From the IMG/VR virus record IMGVR_UViG_3300044678_000925, positions 1 through 28,058 of that record: 28,058 nt of DNA. One strand, written 5' to 3'. The position numbers were made by a program, and so were the translations under genes. This stretch comes from a virus. Positions 7,641 to 17,100 of this stretch are shown here, in pieces. The stretch's first letter is position 1. Every line of letters starts with the position of its first letter. Below the pieces are notes generated by a model, which was not told the DNA's origin, did no database searches, and was given only the letters and a program-made list of their open reading frames with translations.

Positions 7641-8862
7641 TCTTCCAAATCCCCTTATTCTCTACTGCCCACTTAAAGGCGTCTGCCCACTCGACTGCTC
7701 TGTCCTTGTAGTTGTATTCCTTGAGCACCCGTTCCTTCGCAGCGCCTGCCAGTTGCTCTCGTAGATCCTTGCTTCGCACGACTGCCTTGACGGCGTCGAA
7801 CCATTCCTGTCGCCCCTTGGCGAGCATTCCGTCCACCCCGTGGCGGACCATGGAATACGGGGCCTCCCCGTACTTGAATCGTTCACCGATAAATGCCGCT
7901 CCGACCATTGCGTACTCCAACCAGTGGAGTTCCGACTTGCACTTGTCGAAGGAATCCCCGCCAAGTGGGGCAATGCCGACGTCTGCGTGGCTGCCTGTAA
8001 GCGTCTCCGCAAACCCTCGAATGTTTTCAACGTATGGGTAAGCCTCGTCAAAGAACGGAGCAATGACGTGCTCCGTGCCCGGGTTTACTCCGATGAAGAC
8101 GTTCCAGAGTTCCTTGCGGAGGTCTTCAATCGCTTTGCCGGCGTATCCGCCTTCCCACTTACCGCCAACCCCGCTGGGATATCCTGCGTAGTCCCGCATT
8201 CTCGCGGTGCTACCGTAATAGACCACGCGAGGGCGTTGGCCGCCATGCTCGGGGCGAGGACGACTTGACGTATAAATCGAAGGATCGATTGCATTTCTAA
8301 TTACCTTAATGTTATTGTTTAGATACCCGTACGCATCCTTGATGGGACCGGTACTAGTTGTCATGAGGTCTGCTCGCTTTGCCATCCGCTCAATGAGCGG
8401 TCGCTCTGCGGCGACATCCGGTGAGTAACCATTCCACGAACGGATCTGAAAGTGATTGTCGTCCGTCTCGTAGATCATCGCCTTCGTGTTGCTCTCGCTC
8501 TCGAAGGCCGGCCACATCCACTCAGTGATTGAGTCCCGGATCTTCATCTCGTGCTCATGGCCCGTGATGAACTGTGGGTCCTTGCTCGCTGCGCCGCAGG
8601 TGTCGCACTTGGCGGAGCAGTTGTAGTATCGGCGGAACATGATAACGTCCGCCCAGTCAATGTCGCTGGTATCAACGGAGAGCAGGCCCTTGGCCATCGC
8701 CTCCTGTTGACTCATGCCCTTTGCTTCGTCTTTAGCAATGAAGTTGACTTTGTCGATGTGGCGGACTTCGATGCCCATCTTCTTCCACTCTTCATCGAAC
8801 ATATGCCCACGGAAGTAGGCGCAGGGCCCCTGCTCAGCAGTGCCCCATACTAGGACTTTCAT
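7624..8862 (-). CDS. GT-B fold glycosyltransferase (GT4-like)
   Basis: This 412-aa protein begins MKVLVWG as a Rossmann strand, with FRGHMFDEEWKKMGIEV as the first helix of a GT-B domain. The C-terminal half has a second Rossmann domain starting at RVVYYGST and the donor-site region KSELHWLEYAMVGAAFIGE, where family-4 transferases keep an acidic residue before a helix. It ends with the typical helix-rich tail (VKAVVRSKDLREQLAGAAKE). An insert with three cysteines (C82, C86, C89 in NCSAKCDTCG) is unusual and may bind metal. It is the first gene after promoter P2, directly downstream of the capsid gene and before the head-tail adaptor. This suggests it modifies virion protein or a sugar made during assembly; its acceptor is unknown. 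Confidence 0.75.
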   Translation of the reverse strand: MKVLVWGTAEQGPCAYFRGHMFDEEWKKMGIEVRHIDKVNFIAKDEAKGMSQQEAMAKGLLSVDTSDIDWADVIMFRRYYNCSAKCDTCGAASKDPQFITGHEHEMKIRDSITEWMWPAFESESNTKAMIYETDDNHFQIRSWNGYSPDVAAERPLIERMAKRADLMTTSTGPIKDAYGYLNNNIKVIRNAIDPSIYTSSRPRPEHGGQRPRVVYYGSTARMRDYAGYPSGVGGKWEGGYAGKAIEDLRKELWNVFIGVNPGTEHVIAPFFDEAYPYVENIRGFAETLTGSHADVGIAPLGGDSFDKCKSELHWLEYAMVGAAFIGERFKYGEAPYSMVRHGVDGMLAKGRQEWFDAVKAVVRSKDLREQLAGAAKERVLKEYNYKDRAVEWADAFKWAVENKGIWKNGRNT

Positions 8863-8870
8863 ATTCCTCC

Positions 8871-8900
8871 AGTCTGGATTAGGCTATACTTGCCCAGACT
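8871..8900 (-). repeat. Inverted repeat in the leader of the glycosyltransferase gene
   Basis: AGTCTGG (8871-8877) and CCAGACT (8894-8900) form 7-bp arms around 16 nt. On the minus strand it lies between the -10 of P2 and the GGAGGA ribosome site at 8865-8870, covering the predicted start point (about 8895). It could be an operator, or part of a leader hairpin. The arms are short, so chance is possible. Confidence 0.4.
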
Positions 8901-8901
8901 T

Positions 8902-8930
8902 ATTCTACCTGACTTTCCCCCCGGTGTCAA
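8902..8930 (-). promoter_or_regulatory. Consensus promoter P2 for the glycosyltransferase-tail operon
   Basis: On the minus strand, TTGACA (8930-8925), exactly 17 nt, and TAGAAT (8907-8902). The expected start is near 8895, giving a leader of about 33 nt with GGAGGA three bases before the ATG at 8862. It lies in the largest intergenic gap of the window, after the capsid gene, and so would allow the glycosyltransferase and tail genes to be expressed separately from the head genes. The -35 shares bases with the arm and loop of the strong hairpin at 8918-8943. Confidence 0.8.
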
Positions 8931-8943
8931 ACGACACCGGGGG
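8918..8943 (-). terminator. Strong 11-bp hairpin after the capsid gene (terminator-like)
   Basis: CCCCCGGTGTC (8918-8928) pairs perfectly with GACACCGGGGG (8933-8943) around a 4-nt loop, starting 20 nt after the capsid stop codon. In minus-strand RNA it is followed by GAAAGTCAGG, with no U-run, so it is not a classic intrinsic terminator. It could be a partial or factor-dependent terminator, a 3' end that protects the capsid mRNA, or a DNA operator, since P2's -35 lies within it. Confidence 0.55.
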
Positions 8944-8962
8944 TACTCATCTGCCTAAAGGC

Positions 8963-9934
8963 TTAGACTGCGACCGTAGCCTGAGTCTTCAAGACACGGT
9001 ATCGAGCGCCCGCTGCGTCAAGCAGGAGGGAGCCGAAGCGCATCTTGTAGCCAACCAGCGCCTTCTGGGCGAGTGGGTCGGTGTGATCACCACCCGGAGC
9101 CACGAAGTACGACTGGAGCGTCTGGCTATCGCCAATCGTGTAGGCGTCTGGTCCGAGGAACAGAGCGTTGTACACGTTGCCGCTCGAAGCACCAGCGGTC
9201 GCGTAGACCTTGGCGTCCGAGGAGACGATGAAGCGCACGCCAGCGAACATACCAATCTCATTCGTGAGAAGCGGCATGTTGTTGACGTACTTGTTCGCCT
9301 CGATCCAACCATTCACGCTGGTGTCTGACACAAGGTCATACTCCTGTGAAGGGTGGATGATGCAGCGGTACGTGCCGTCAGCGAACTGAGGAACGTTGCT
9401 GCCCTTAAGGCGAGCAACCATGTTCTTAACAAACGCACCCGTAAGCACGCCCGCCGTAGCAACTGCGCTGTTCGCCGTGTTGGCGGTCAGCGTGGTTGCG
9501 CCCGTGGCGCCAAACACTGCGGAGGTAAGAACGTTTGCGTGAATGTTGTCGCGGACAAGAACGTCCATCGAGCGGGTCGCATTATAAGCAATGCGCTCTG
9601 CTGCGATTGAGATCAGGTCATGCGGCGAGTCGATCTGCGCGAGGTCAGAGACTGCAACCGTTGCACCATACTGTGCAGCGGTGAAGAACTCGGACGAAAT
9701 CGTCAGTTCGTTATCGGTTGGCGCGGTACCTTCCGAGAGTGCCGTTGTGTTGACCGCGAGGTCAGCGTAACGTGCATAGCGGAGGGTGTTCGTGCCCTTA
9801 ATGAAGCGAGCAGGGACATAAAGACCCGGCATCGCGTGAACGGCTCGTGCTCGCAGTTCCTCTTGCGCTCGTGCAGAAACAAGTTCCTGTACTAGATCAG
9901 AAAAACCGGAGGTAGCCGTAGTGGTGGTAGCCAT
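8963..9934 (-). CDS. Major capsid protein, N4-gp56-like (HK97 fold)
   Basis: This 323-aa protein has the N4-gp56 capsid pattern: a helical N arm (FSDLVQELVSARAQEELRAR), then strands around TLRYARYADLAV, the LSEGTAPTDNELTISSEFF segment, an AAQYGATVAVSDLAQIDSP loop, and a long spine helix with ERIAYNATRSMDVLVRDNI. The C-terminal half has the DPLAQKALVGYKMRFGSLLLD strands. Length is normal for the family. The start is ATG with AAGGAG about nine bases upstream. It follows the scaffold gene immediately, the standard order, and a strong hairpin and a new promoter come after it, fitting the need for high expression. Calling the precise subfamily from memory is less certain than calling it the capsid protein. 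Confidence 0.85.
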   Translation of the reverse strand: MATTTTATSGFSDLVQELVSARAQEELRARAVHAMPGLYVPARFIKGTNTLRYARYADLAVNTTALSEGTAPTDNELTISSEFFTAAQYGATVAVSDLAQIDSPHDLISIAAERIAYNATRSMDVLVRDNIHANVLTSAVFGATGATTLTANTANSAVATAGVLTGAFVKNMVARLKGSNVPQFADGTYRCIIHPSQEYDLVSDTSVNGWIEANKYVNNMPLLTNEIGMFAGVRFIVSSDAKVYATAGASSGNVYNALFLGPDAYTIGDSQTLQSYFVAPGGDHTDPLAQKALVGYKMRFGSLLLDAAGARYRVLKTQATVAV

Positions 9935-9949
9935 CTACTGTACTCCTTT

Positions 9950-10510
9950 TTATCGACTAAATGGATTCCCCAAGGCCTTCATCCTTTCAGAGATGTCTGC
10001 ACTTGTGGCTTTCTTGACTTCCACTGCTGGCTCACGCCGTGGATTATTTGGATCAATGCGAGGCGCCGACTCAACCTCAGTGACGCGGGAGTCAAGGAAC
10101 TTCTCGAAGGCGGCCGCTTGGGCCTCTTCATCAAGGTTCGCAGTGTCCTTGCGGAACTGTGCGTAGAGTGGGTGCTGCCTTGCGAGCCGCTCCTGTCGGG
10201 CTTCCTCTTGCTGCGTAGCAAGGGACTCCTCTAGTGCCTTGATCTTGAGTTGAGCCCTTTCGTATTCCGAGAGGTTCTTCTCTTCGATCTCAGCCTTCCA
10301 CCTCTTTAGGTCCTCAGCCTCCTTGCGGATAGCATCAAGTTCCTTCTTGGTGGCGGTCAAGGCTTGGTCCTTACCAGCCAGCCGCTTCTTGTAAGTGGCG
10401 ACGTCCTCGCCCTCGACCTGAGTGGGCGTATCCTCAACAGGGGCCGTAGCCTCTACTGCTGGGATCTGAGCCGACTCGGCGGGAGCCTGAGTCACGACTT
10501 CATCCGGCAT
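9950..10510 (-). CDS. Capsid scaffolding protein
   Basis: This 186-aa acidic-to-mixed protein has a disordered Ala/Pro/Glu N terminus (1-40), a long coiled coil (about 42-115, dense in Lys/Glu/Ala/Leu) and a basic C-terminal helix ending ISERMKALGNPFSR. This is the usual layout of phage scaffold proteins, whose C-terminal helix binds the inner capsid face. It sits directly upstream of the major capsid gene (15-nt gap). The start is ATG with AAGGAG seven bases before it. No protease domain is visible, so release rather than self-cleavage would be expected unless a protease lies elsewhere. Confidence 0.8.
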   Translation of the reverse strand: MPDEVVTQAPAESAQIPAVEATAPVEDTPTQVEGEDVATYKKRLAGKDQALTATKKELDAIRKEAEDLKRWKAEIEEKNLSEYERAQLKIKALEESLATQQEEARQERLARQHPLYAQFRKDTANLDEEAQAAAFEKFLDSRVTEVESAPRIDPNNPRREPAVEVKKATSADISERMKALGNPFSR

Positions 10511-10535
10511 TACTGTTCTCCTTCTTTACTTCCTC

Positions 10536-10552
10536 CCACGGAACTTCCGTGG
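10536..10552 (-). repeat. Small hairpin between the 1204-aa gene and the scaffold gene
   Basis: CCACGG (10536-10541) and CCGTGG (10547-10552) form a 6-bp stem, extendable to 8 with a one-base loop. It begins directly after the stop of the upstream gene and ends just before the purine-rich scaffold ribosome site. No T-run follows it. It may be an mRNA processing or stability element that lifts scaffold and capsid levels. Confidence 0.45.
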
Positions 10553-13500
10553 TTAATTTTTAATTTCAATTGCATCGCTTGGTTCCTGCGGAACGTCACC
10601 AATGAACGGAATCTTTAGATCCAGGTTCACACCGGTTATTTCCGTAACACCCCTCAATGCAGCCTCCGTTTGCCCACCAATTGAGCCTCTCCAAATTTGC
10701 TCCTTTACACCGTCCATGAGCCCAAAGATATCAACTCCCTCACCCTCAAGACCTGGCTTGATAATGTTGGAGCGGATATTTGCCGGGACGCTAAAGCCAA
10801 GTTGGCTTGGGATTCCCGGGAATAGCATGTTGATGAAATAGGCAAAGTCTGGGTTATCTTTGAAGAACTTCAAAAGACCGCCATCGCCGTATTCCATCTC
10901 CATGATCAACTGTTCGGAGATGTTTTCGTATGCGTTGTATCCGACACCGATACGCTCGGCTCCGACAAACGGGACTCTAGTAAACAACGCCTGAGCAAAC
11001 TCCGGGATCACCTTTGTTACCATGTAGGACAACGGATAGATCAGGAGGAATGGGTGGTTCAGGGATCGGACCCAGTAGGGGACCTCGTCCTCGTAATAGA
11101 TCGAACGTCGAGCAGTCTTCGCACCCTTGAAATACGCATACTTATACGCCTCTACAGCGTTATAGTACGCATTTTTCATTTCTGGGGATGCGTTAGCGAG
11201 TCTGGTTGCAATAGCCTGACCAGTAAGGTCGTCCATGTACTTTATTGCCGCAAGCGGGTCGTCACGAAGGGCAATGTCAAGAGACAACTGATACCCGATC
11301 TCGTGGGGATCCGCGGTATTGTAGAACCTTGTTAGTTCCTCAAATAGACGAGGACTATTGGCGGACATGTCTTTGGTAAAGTTGATCGCCGCCTCACGCG
11401 GGACGATTTCGTTAAAGGAAGAACGCTTTCTTCCACTGACATCAAGAAGGGAACTCTTGTTAACCCTTGACCACTCTTGGATCCGTTCGAGGTACCCCTT
11501 GTTTCTAGTCGCAACTGCGGCGGTAGCGTATAGGTTGGCCCTTGTCATAGATACCTGCGCGTCGCCAAACTCACGAATAACAGATCTATTGCTTACCATT
11601 GCGCGAGCAATGATTGTGGACTTCGTCTCGTCAAGGATAAGGTCTCTCTTGCTTTTGTAGGCTCCTCGGAGGATCCTAAAGAACTCGGGCTCAATGTTTT
11701 CTTGTACATATCTAAAGAACGGATTGAGAACTCCGAATCTTACGAGTGGGTACATGTAATCCGTGACAACCATGATTGAGGGCATCTTGTCTTTAATGGA
11801 AGCAGAAATCTTAGGAGCAAATCCAATCTGTGAGAGGTCTCCGTTAAGGGACTTAAGTAGCATCTTAAGCGCCGCACGGTCATCGTATGCCCCGCCAGCC
11901 CTTGCAAGCCTATCGTACGCCTCCTTGCCGATAGTACCTCTGGCAACCTCGTCAATGCTTGACTTTCCAAAACGAATTGCCTGCATGCCGATAGCGCCAC
12001 GAAGGCTTACCTCCTGGCTCCTTGCATAGTTATTTAGCGCGACCCAAAGATCCCTCGATTCTCCACGGGATAGGCCACTGTTTACCCCGGTAAGCGCAAA
12101 TCTTTCGTAGGAACGCTGAAGAATGTTTTGCGTCGACGGGCTGCTTGTCAGTACGTCAAATCTCCTCATCATAGCGGACTGCCTTGTTGCAGCGGACCCT
12201 GAAGCATTTAGCGCAGTTCTGACGGCAAAGTCATCAGTCAGGTCAGCAAACGGTGTAACGAGTTGGGCAACAGTATCAAGTCCATCAAGGCTTGGCGCCA
12301 CATCAATGACCTCCCTGAACCCCTGCTCGGGCGCGAGCGAGATCTCGTATCCTGCCGCCTTTAATTTTGCCGCCATCGATTGTACGGCAGACGGCATCTT
12401 TGAAATGAGTCCGTCTGGGATTCTCGTAATCTTGACGTTAGAATTTTTGATGTAATCTAGCACCTTAGACGCGACTAACTCGTCATCCGGGGTTGGTCCA
12501 AACCTAGCGTAGAGTTCGTCATACTTATTGATGTACGTTCGAAGGATACCCTGAACTGCGTCCGGGGTTGCACTTTCAAGTTCAGCCTTTAGACGTGCCT
12601 CGACCGCATCATCGAGTGACCTTTGGGATGCGATTGTTAGACGGGCAACGAGACCCTGGATGTCCTCCGGGAAGTCCCCAGCCGAGTTCCTAAGCGCAAT
12701 CATTTGTCTTCGGTATGACCCGAACCCCTGCTGTCGTGCAAACTCCAGGGCCTCTAGAGCGGCTTGTCGATTCCCCCCCTTAACAGACGACATGATGTCA
12801 TCAATAAGTGGCCTTGCGGCATCAATGGAAATATTCAATCCATCTGATATCCAACTGGACACAAGTCGCTCAGCCTCGTCGGTGCTCTTAATAAGGTAGT
12901 CAAGGTCCTGCATGGAGTCCCTGATAACCTTAGCAGCGGCCTCCTCCAACTCCTTGGCGATAGTATCAACTTTTACCTTGAGGATATTGGACGCACCTCG
13001 CTCTGCAATTTCTCGCTTCGCGTTCTGGTTTTGAAGTTTAAGTGCAGTAGTTTTCTTAATTGCATTAATCTCATCATCGGAGATACCAATGCGCAACTTA
13101 CGGATGACTTCCTCAACATACTCTGGGCTGTCGGGGAAAACTGATTCCATTGCTCGCCTCAACTGCGGGAGTGCCGCGGCCTCTCTGGCTGGGCTACCAA
13201 TCTTTGGGCCGATGGTCATAGCAATTTTGTCGATAATTGAGTTGGCAATTTCTTGGGCACTAAGAAACGATTCAGTTGCATATCGGCTTTGAGCAGCAGA
13301 TCCTACGGTTGCAGACATTGTGCTATTGATGTTGTCAAGAACGTTTTGCTTTCCAACGGCAAGCGTTTTACCATCTGGTGCAGTCTTCATTAATCCGGAA
13401 GCAACTTCAATACGGCGATCCAACTCCTTGGTGTCGAAGGCATTCCTAATAACACGCTGCCCAGACTCGTGTGCCAACTTGACGTTTTTCTGGGCCTTCG

Positions 13501-14167
13501 TTGCACCAATCCCAAACTTCGCAGCACTTGCAGCAGCCTTGAACGGAGTGGTTACAACCTTTGACACAACTGCACCAGGAACATACGTGAGTGGGTCAAG
13601 GGCAAAGTCGAGGACGAGGGCCTGGATGCCCGTTCCGTAAGTTGTCCCAGACTTAAAGAGCAAGTCTCCTGCCTGCACGTAGTCGCCACGATTCATGGCT
13701 GTCTTGACGTCGCTTGGCAAATCCTTAAACGAATCACCACCGCTCGTCATAACCCGACCCTGTGCAACACCTCGCTCGACCACGTCACCAAGGAATCCAA
13801 GTGCATCTAGCGCAAGATTTCCTGCTCCCTCAAGACCCTTAAGTGGGATGTTGGCGAGATCCTTAATCTTTGGTCCGCCTTCGAACCCGATCTCAGAAAT
13901 TCCCGTAGCCACACCACCAACGGCCATACTGATAGGCTTTCCAATTACCGGAATGCTTTGCGCAACTCCAGCAGTAAATCCTACGGCGGCCTGCGCAAGA
14001 CTTCCTGCGGCACTAATAACCTCTTCTGGCTTTTGCTCAAGCCCAAAGGTAAACTTTCCAACGTTAGGATCGACACCACCCCCAGGAGTACCGAGAGTAA
14101 CCCTCGGTGCTTTATAGCGAGGTGCGCTATAGGAAGATCCGCGATTTGGGTTTGTCAGCGTTGGCAT
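10553..14167 (-). CDS. Giant virion-associated protein of unknown function (1204 aa)
   Basis: I do not recognise this protein. It is 1204 aa and mostly helical. Residues 48-95 are Gly/Ala-rich and hydrophobic (IPVIGKPISMAVGGVATG) and look membrane-active. The middle (about 230-900) is a long series of charged helices. Near residue 1037 the segment HPFLLIYPLSYMVTKVIPEF is strongly hydrophobic and aromatic, and 1105-1204 is rich in Gly and Ile. The N terminus is basic and Pro-rich. It lies between the 1006-aa protein and the scaffold, inside the head module, with a full AAGGAGG site before its ATG. Size, helicity and two hydrophobic segments fit an internal or ejection protein that leaves the head with the DNA, or an unusually placed tape-measure-like protein. 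Base composition is richer in A/T than the portal region. Confidence 0.6.
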   Translation of the reverse strand: MPTLTNPNRGSSYSAPRYKAPRVTLGTPGGGVDPNVGKFTFGLEQKPEEVISAAGSLAQAAVGFTAGVAQSIPVIGKPISMAVGGVATGISEIGFEGGPKIKDLANIPLKGLEGAGNLALDALGFLGDVVERGVAQGRVMTSGGDSFKDLPSDVKTAMNRGDYVQAGDLLFKSGTTYGTGIQALVLDFALDPLTYVPGAVVSKVVTTPFKAAASAAKFGIGATKAQKNVKLAHESGQRVIRNAFDTKELDRRIEVASGLMKTAPDGKTLAVGKQNVLDNINSTMSATVGSAAQSRYATESFLSAQEIANSIIDKIAMTIGPKIGSPAREAAALPQLRRAMESVFPDSPEYVEEVIRKLRIGISDDEINAIKKTTALKLQNQNAKREIAERGASNILKVKVDTIAKELEEAAAKVIRDSMQDLDYLIKSTDEAERLVSSWISDGLNISIDAARPLIDDIMSSVKGGNRQAALEALEFARQQGFGSYRRQMIALRNSAGDFPEDIQGLVARLTIASQRSLDDAVEARLKAELESATPDAVQGILRTYINKYDELYARFGPTPDDELVASKVLDYIKNSNVKITRIPDGLISKMPSAVQSMAAKLKAAGYEISLAPEQGFREVIDVAPSLDGLDTVAQLVTPFADLTDDFAVRTALNASGSAATRQSAMMRRFDVLTSSPSTQNILQRSYERFALTGVNSGLSRGESRDLWVALNNYARSQEVSLRGAIGMQAIRFGKSSIDEVARGTIGKEAYDRLARAGGAYDDRAALKMLLKSLNGDLSQIGFAPKISASIKDKMPSIMVVTDYMYPLVRFGVLNPFFRYVQENIEPEFFRILRGAYKSKRDLILDETKSTIIARAMVSNRSVIREFGDAQVSMTRANLYATAAVATRNKGYLERIQEWSRVNKSSLLDVSGRKRSSFNEIVPREAAINFTKDMSANSPRLFEELTRFYNTADPHEIGYQLSLDIALRDDPLAAIKYMDDLTGQAIATRLANASPEMKNAYYNAVEAYKYAYFKGAKTARRSIYYEDEVPYWVRSLNHPFLLIYPLSYMVTKVIPEFAQALFTRVPFVGAERIGVGYNAYENISEQLIMEMEYGDGGLLKFFKDNPDFAYFINMLFPGIPSQLGFSVPANIRSNIIKPGLEGEGVDIFGLMDGVKEQIWRGSIGGQTEAALRGVTEITGVNLDLKIPFIGDVPQEPSDAIEIKN

Positions 14168-14176
14168 TAATCCTCC

Positions 14177-17100
14177 TTAACGGTTCGTGTTCCTTTGGAC
14201 GGACGACTGTCCGCCAAGGGATGGGGTCTTAGCGGTTCCGCCCACGTTAGGCATTGAGAACCCGGGGACATTCAATGCGCGAAGTTGACCAAGCAACTCG
14301 GCCTGGGTGTCGCCTTCAGATACCCCGAGCCCAGCCTTTTGGGCTGCCGCTACGGTTGGCATTGTTGGGGCGGTAAACCTAGGAATTGCAAGGGTCAAAG
14401 GCGTAGCGAAATCACGCCCAGTGCTTACAGAAATCTGGTTTGGATTTGCGTACCCTGGAAGCGATGGCGTTGTGGATACGCGAGGTGCTGTACCTCCCGT
14501 GGCCATAGCCGCCCTTGATGCCCCGAGGGCCTCAGAACGAGTGTCGCCTGCATATCCAGTGAATCCAACCTTCCTAAAGAAGTAATTCATTGACGAGTCC
14601 GCCGGCTTGACGTCTTTCTTATCAAGGAACGTTGACCCAAGGTATGGCTTTATCTTTGGATCATTTATTGATTTACGAACATCGATCACACCAGGGAACG
14701 ACTGTCCTGACTCATCAATTGGCTTTCCAAAGGATGAAACCTCAGTTGCTTCTTTCTTTCTGACAAACAGTCCAGGCTCCTGCTCAATGTATGCGTCCCT
14801 GTATGGGATTGCACGCCATTCAGGCCTTCCATTTCGAATAACGAGAACTTCCTTTTTGTACTGCTTGCCTTGGAAATTAGAGTTTTGACCAAGGAACGTA
14901 TCGAATGTGGTAACAGCGTCGCTAACGCTTTGTGAATCCATGTTCCTTTCTCCGGCGCGGAACTGGTTATATAGTTCCTGACCCTGTTGATAAAGGGTAA
15001 GTGATTCCTTAAATTTATTTGCCTTATCCTCCGGAAGAGTGTCAATGACTGCCTTCAGGGCGCCACTACTGCCAATTCCACCCGGCCTAAATCCGCTAGA
15101 TACAGTCATCTGTGAGCCAAGAAGAATTGCGTCAGTATATTCAATGGTTTTAGAACCTACTTCTTTTCCCTGACCATCAGTTGCTTTTCCGTTAATTGGG
15201 GTCCATAAAGTTTCTGGGTCGTTAAGAACAGATTCATCTTGGTCTACGCGGATTCGCTGCTGACCGTCCGGTCCTATTTCAATCTTATTCCCATTTGCCC
15301 CAGAAAACGGAGGAACTGTGTATGTTTCACCGCTGTCGTTGTCCACCCAAATTCCCTGATCCGGGTAATAGAATCCCCATACCCTTGTCGTTTGGCCCCT
15401 TGCCACGCCTTCGACTGGGATTCCCTGAACAATAGTTGCCCTAGGAACTCCGTTATCGTCTTTGGTAATAAACATAAATTCGCCACGGCTTTGATCTGCC
15501 GGCCGTGTGGGAATTGTCGCCTGGAAACCGTCTGGCCCCGGTCCAACAATCATCGTTCCATCCACCAATCCCTTTGCGTTCTTGGCGGTGTCGATTACAT
15601 TTTGTGCCTCAAGATCCTCAAAGGTTCCGGTGTACCCCTCAGGAAGTTTTACGTCCCTATTGTAGTACCCAGCCATGGTTGCGCCATATCCGGTTGCCGG
15701 AACTCCATCCGCCGTTCCGCTGTAGATCGCCTTCTCGTTAGCAACTAGTTGCTGCGTGAAGCCATCCTTTGGGGCGGCCATTCCCTTGCCGAAGTATCGT
15801 GTATTATTACCAGACAGGAACTTTAGCCACTCATCATTAATGATCTTTAGGCTGGCGTCGTTACCGTTTGCCTTGGCCACGAGGTCCAGTCGTACGTCAT
15901 AGGCGTCCTCGTAGTCCTCCATGGCCGTGTCGAGACCAGTCATGTTACGCAACTGCTTTGACTTATCCTTGTAGAACTTTGCCTCGGAGGCAGCGCCGTT
16001 AGAAGATGCGTAATTGTATAGGTCGGCCGACGCACCCCGGTATGCCTCCATCAAGGAGTCATACTGGTCTCGTAGTTCTGGGTTTACATCGAGATACCTG
16101 ATCAACTGAACCGCTGTTCCGATGGAGTCGGTAACGCTCGTGCCATAGATCTGGTCGATGCTAAATACCTTGGTCTCCCCACCGATAACAAGAGGGACGT
16201 TGCGCATCATCTCGTTGATGCTGGCCTCAATGGACTGGATCTCTTCAACGCGGTTTGTGTATCCAGCATTATAGGCTGCAACCTGAGCAGCCTTCAGATC
16301 TCCACGCTTACTTTCAATGTCAACCTTGATCTGGTCTGCAAAATTAGATTCACCAAGTCCAGCGTCTTCGAGTTGCTGGAGTTGCGTCTTGGCCCATTCG
16401 ATCCAGTTTTTGTTGGAGTTGATCTTGGCGGTGTATCCCTTGTTTTTCGCCTTGGCCAGGGCGACGTTGTACTTGTCGATCTCCTTGTTCCAGATCGCTG
16501 CCTGAATTCCAACGCCGATGTCGAAAGCCGCAGGGCTTCCCTTGGTAATTCCACGCATGGCAACATCTGCCATGCTACGGAACATTGCGACATCGATTGC
16601 ACCAGATTCTAGGGACGCTGTTTCCCGTGAGACAATGCTGCCTGCTCGGTCAAGAAGAGCGTTCTCCTGGTTCTGCCCGGTTAGGCGACCAATCGCAACA
16701 TCCGTCCTTGAAATAAGTTCCTCAAACGAGGTGATGCCAGCGGTGTACTCTGAGGCAACGATGCCAACATAGTCTCTAGTCTTCTGTGTTAGGAGGGCTT
16801 CAAATTCAACTCGCTCCTCCGCGCTCAGGTCTCCGCTACTAAGTAGCCCAGAGATCTGTGAGTAGAATTCATCGTATGATTCACCGCCGCTTGCGTTAAA
16901 CGCCGTCGATGCGGCGCTAACAGTGCGCTGTCTCTCTTGTCGCTTTGCATTCTCCAGCATGTTCTGGTAATAGGCAAACTCGGATGAGTTGGGATCAAGT
17001 CCGGCAGTGCGCGAGTTTACGTAGTCCTCAATGTCAAGTGCGGTCGGTACAGACCCACCGAACATTGTCTGGTCACTGAACGCATTGAGCAACGCACTTT

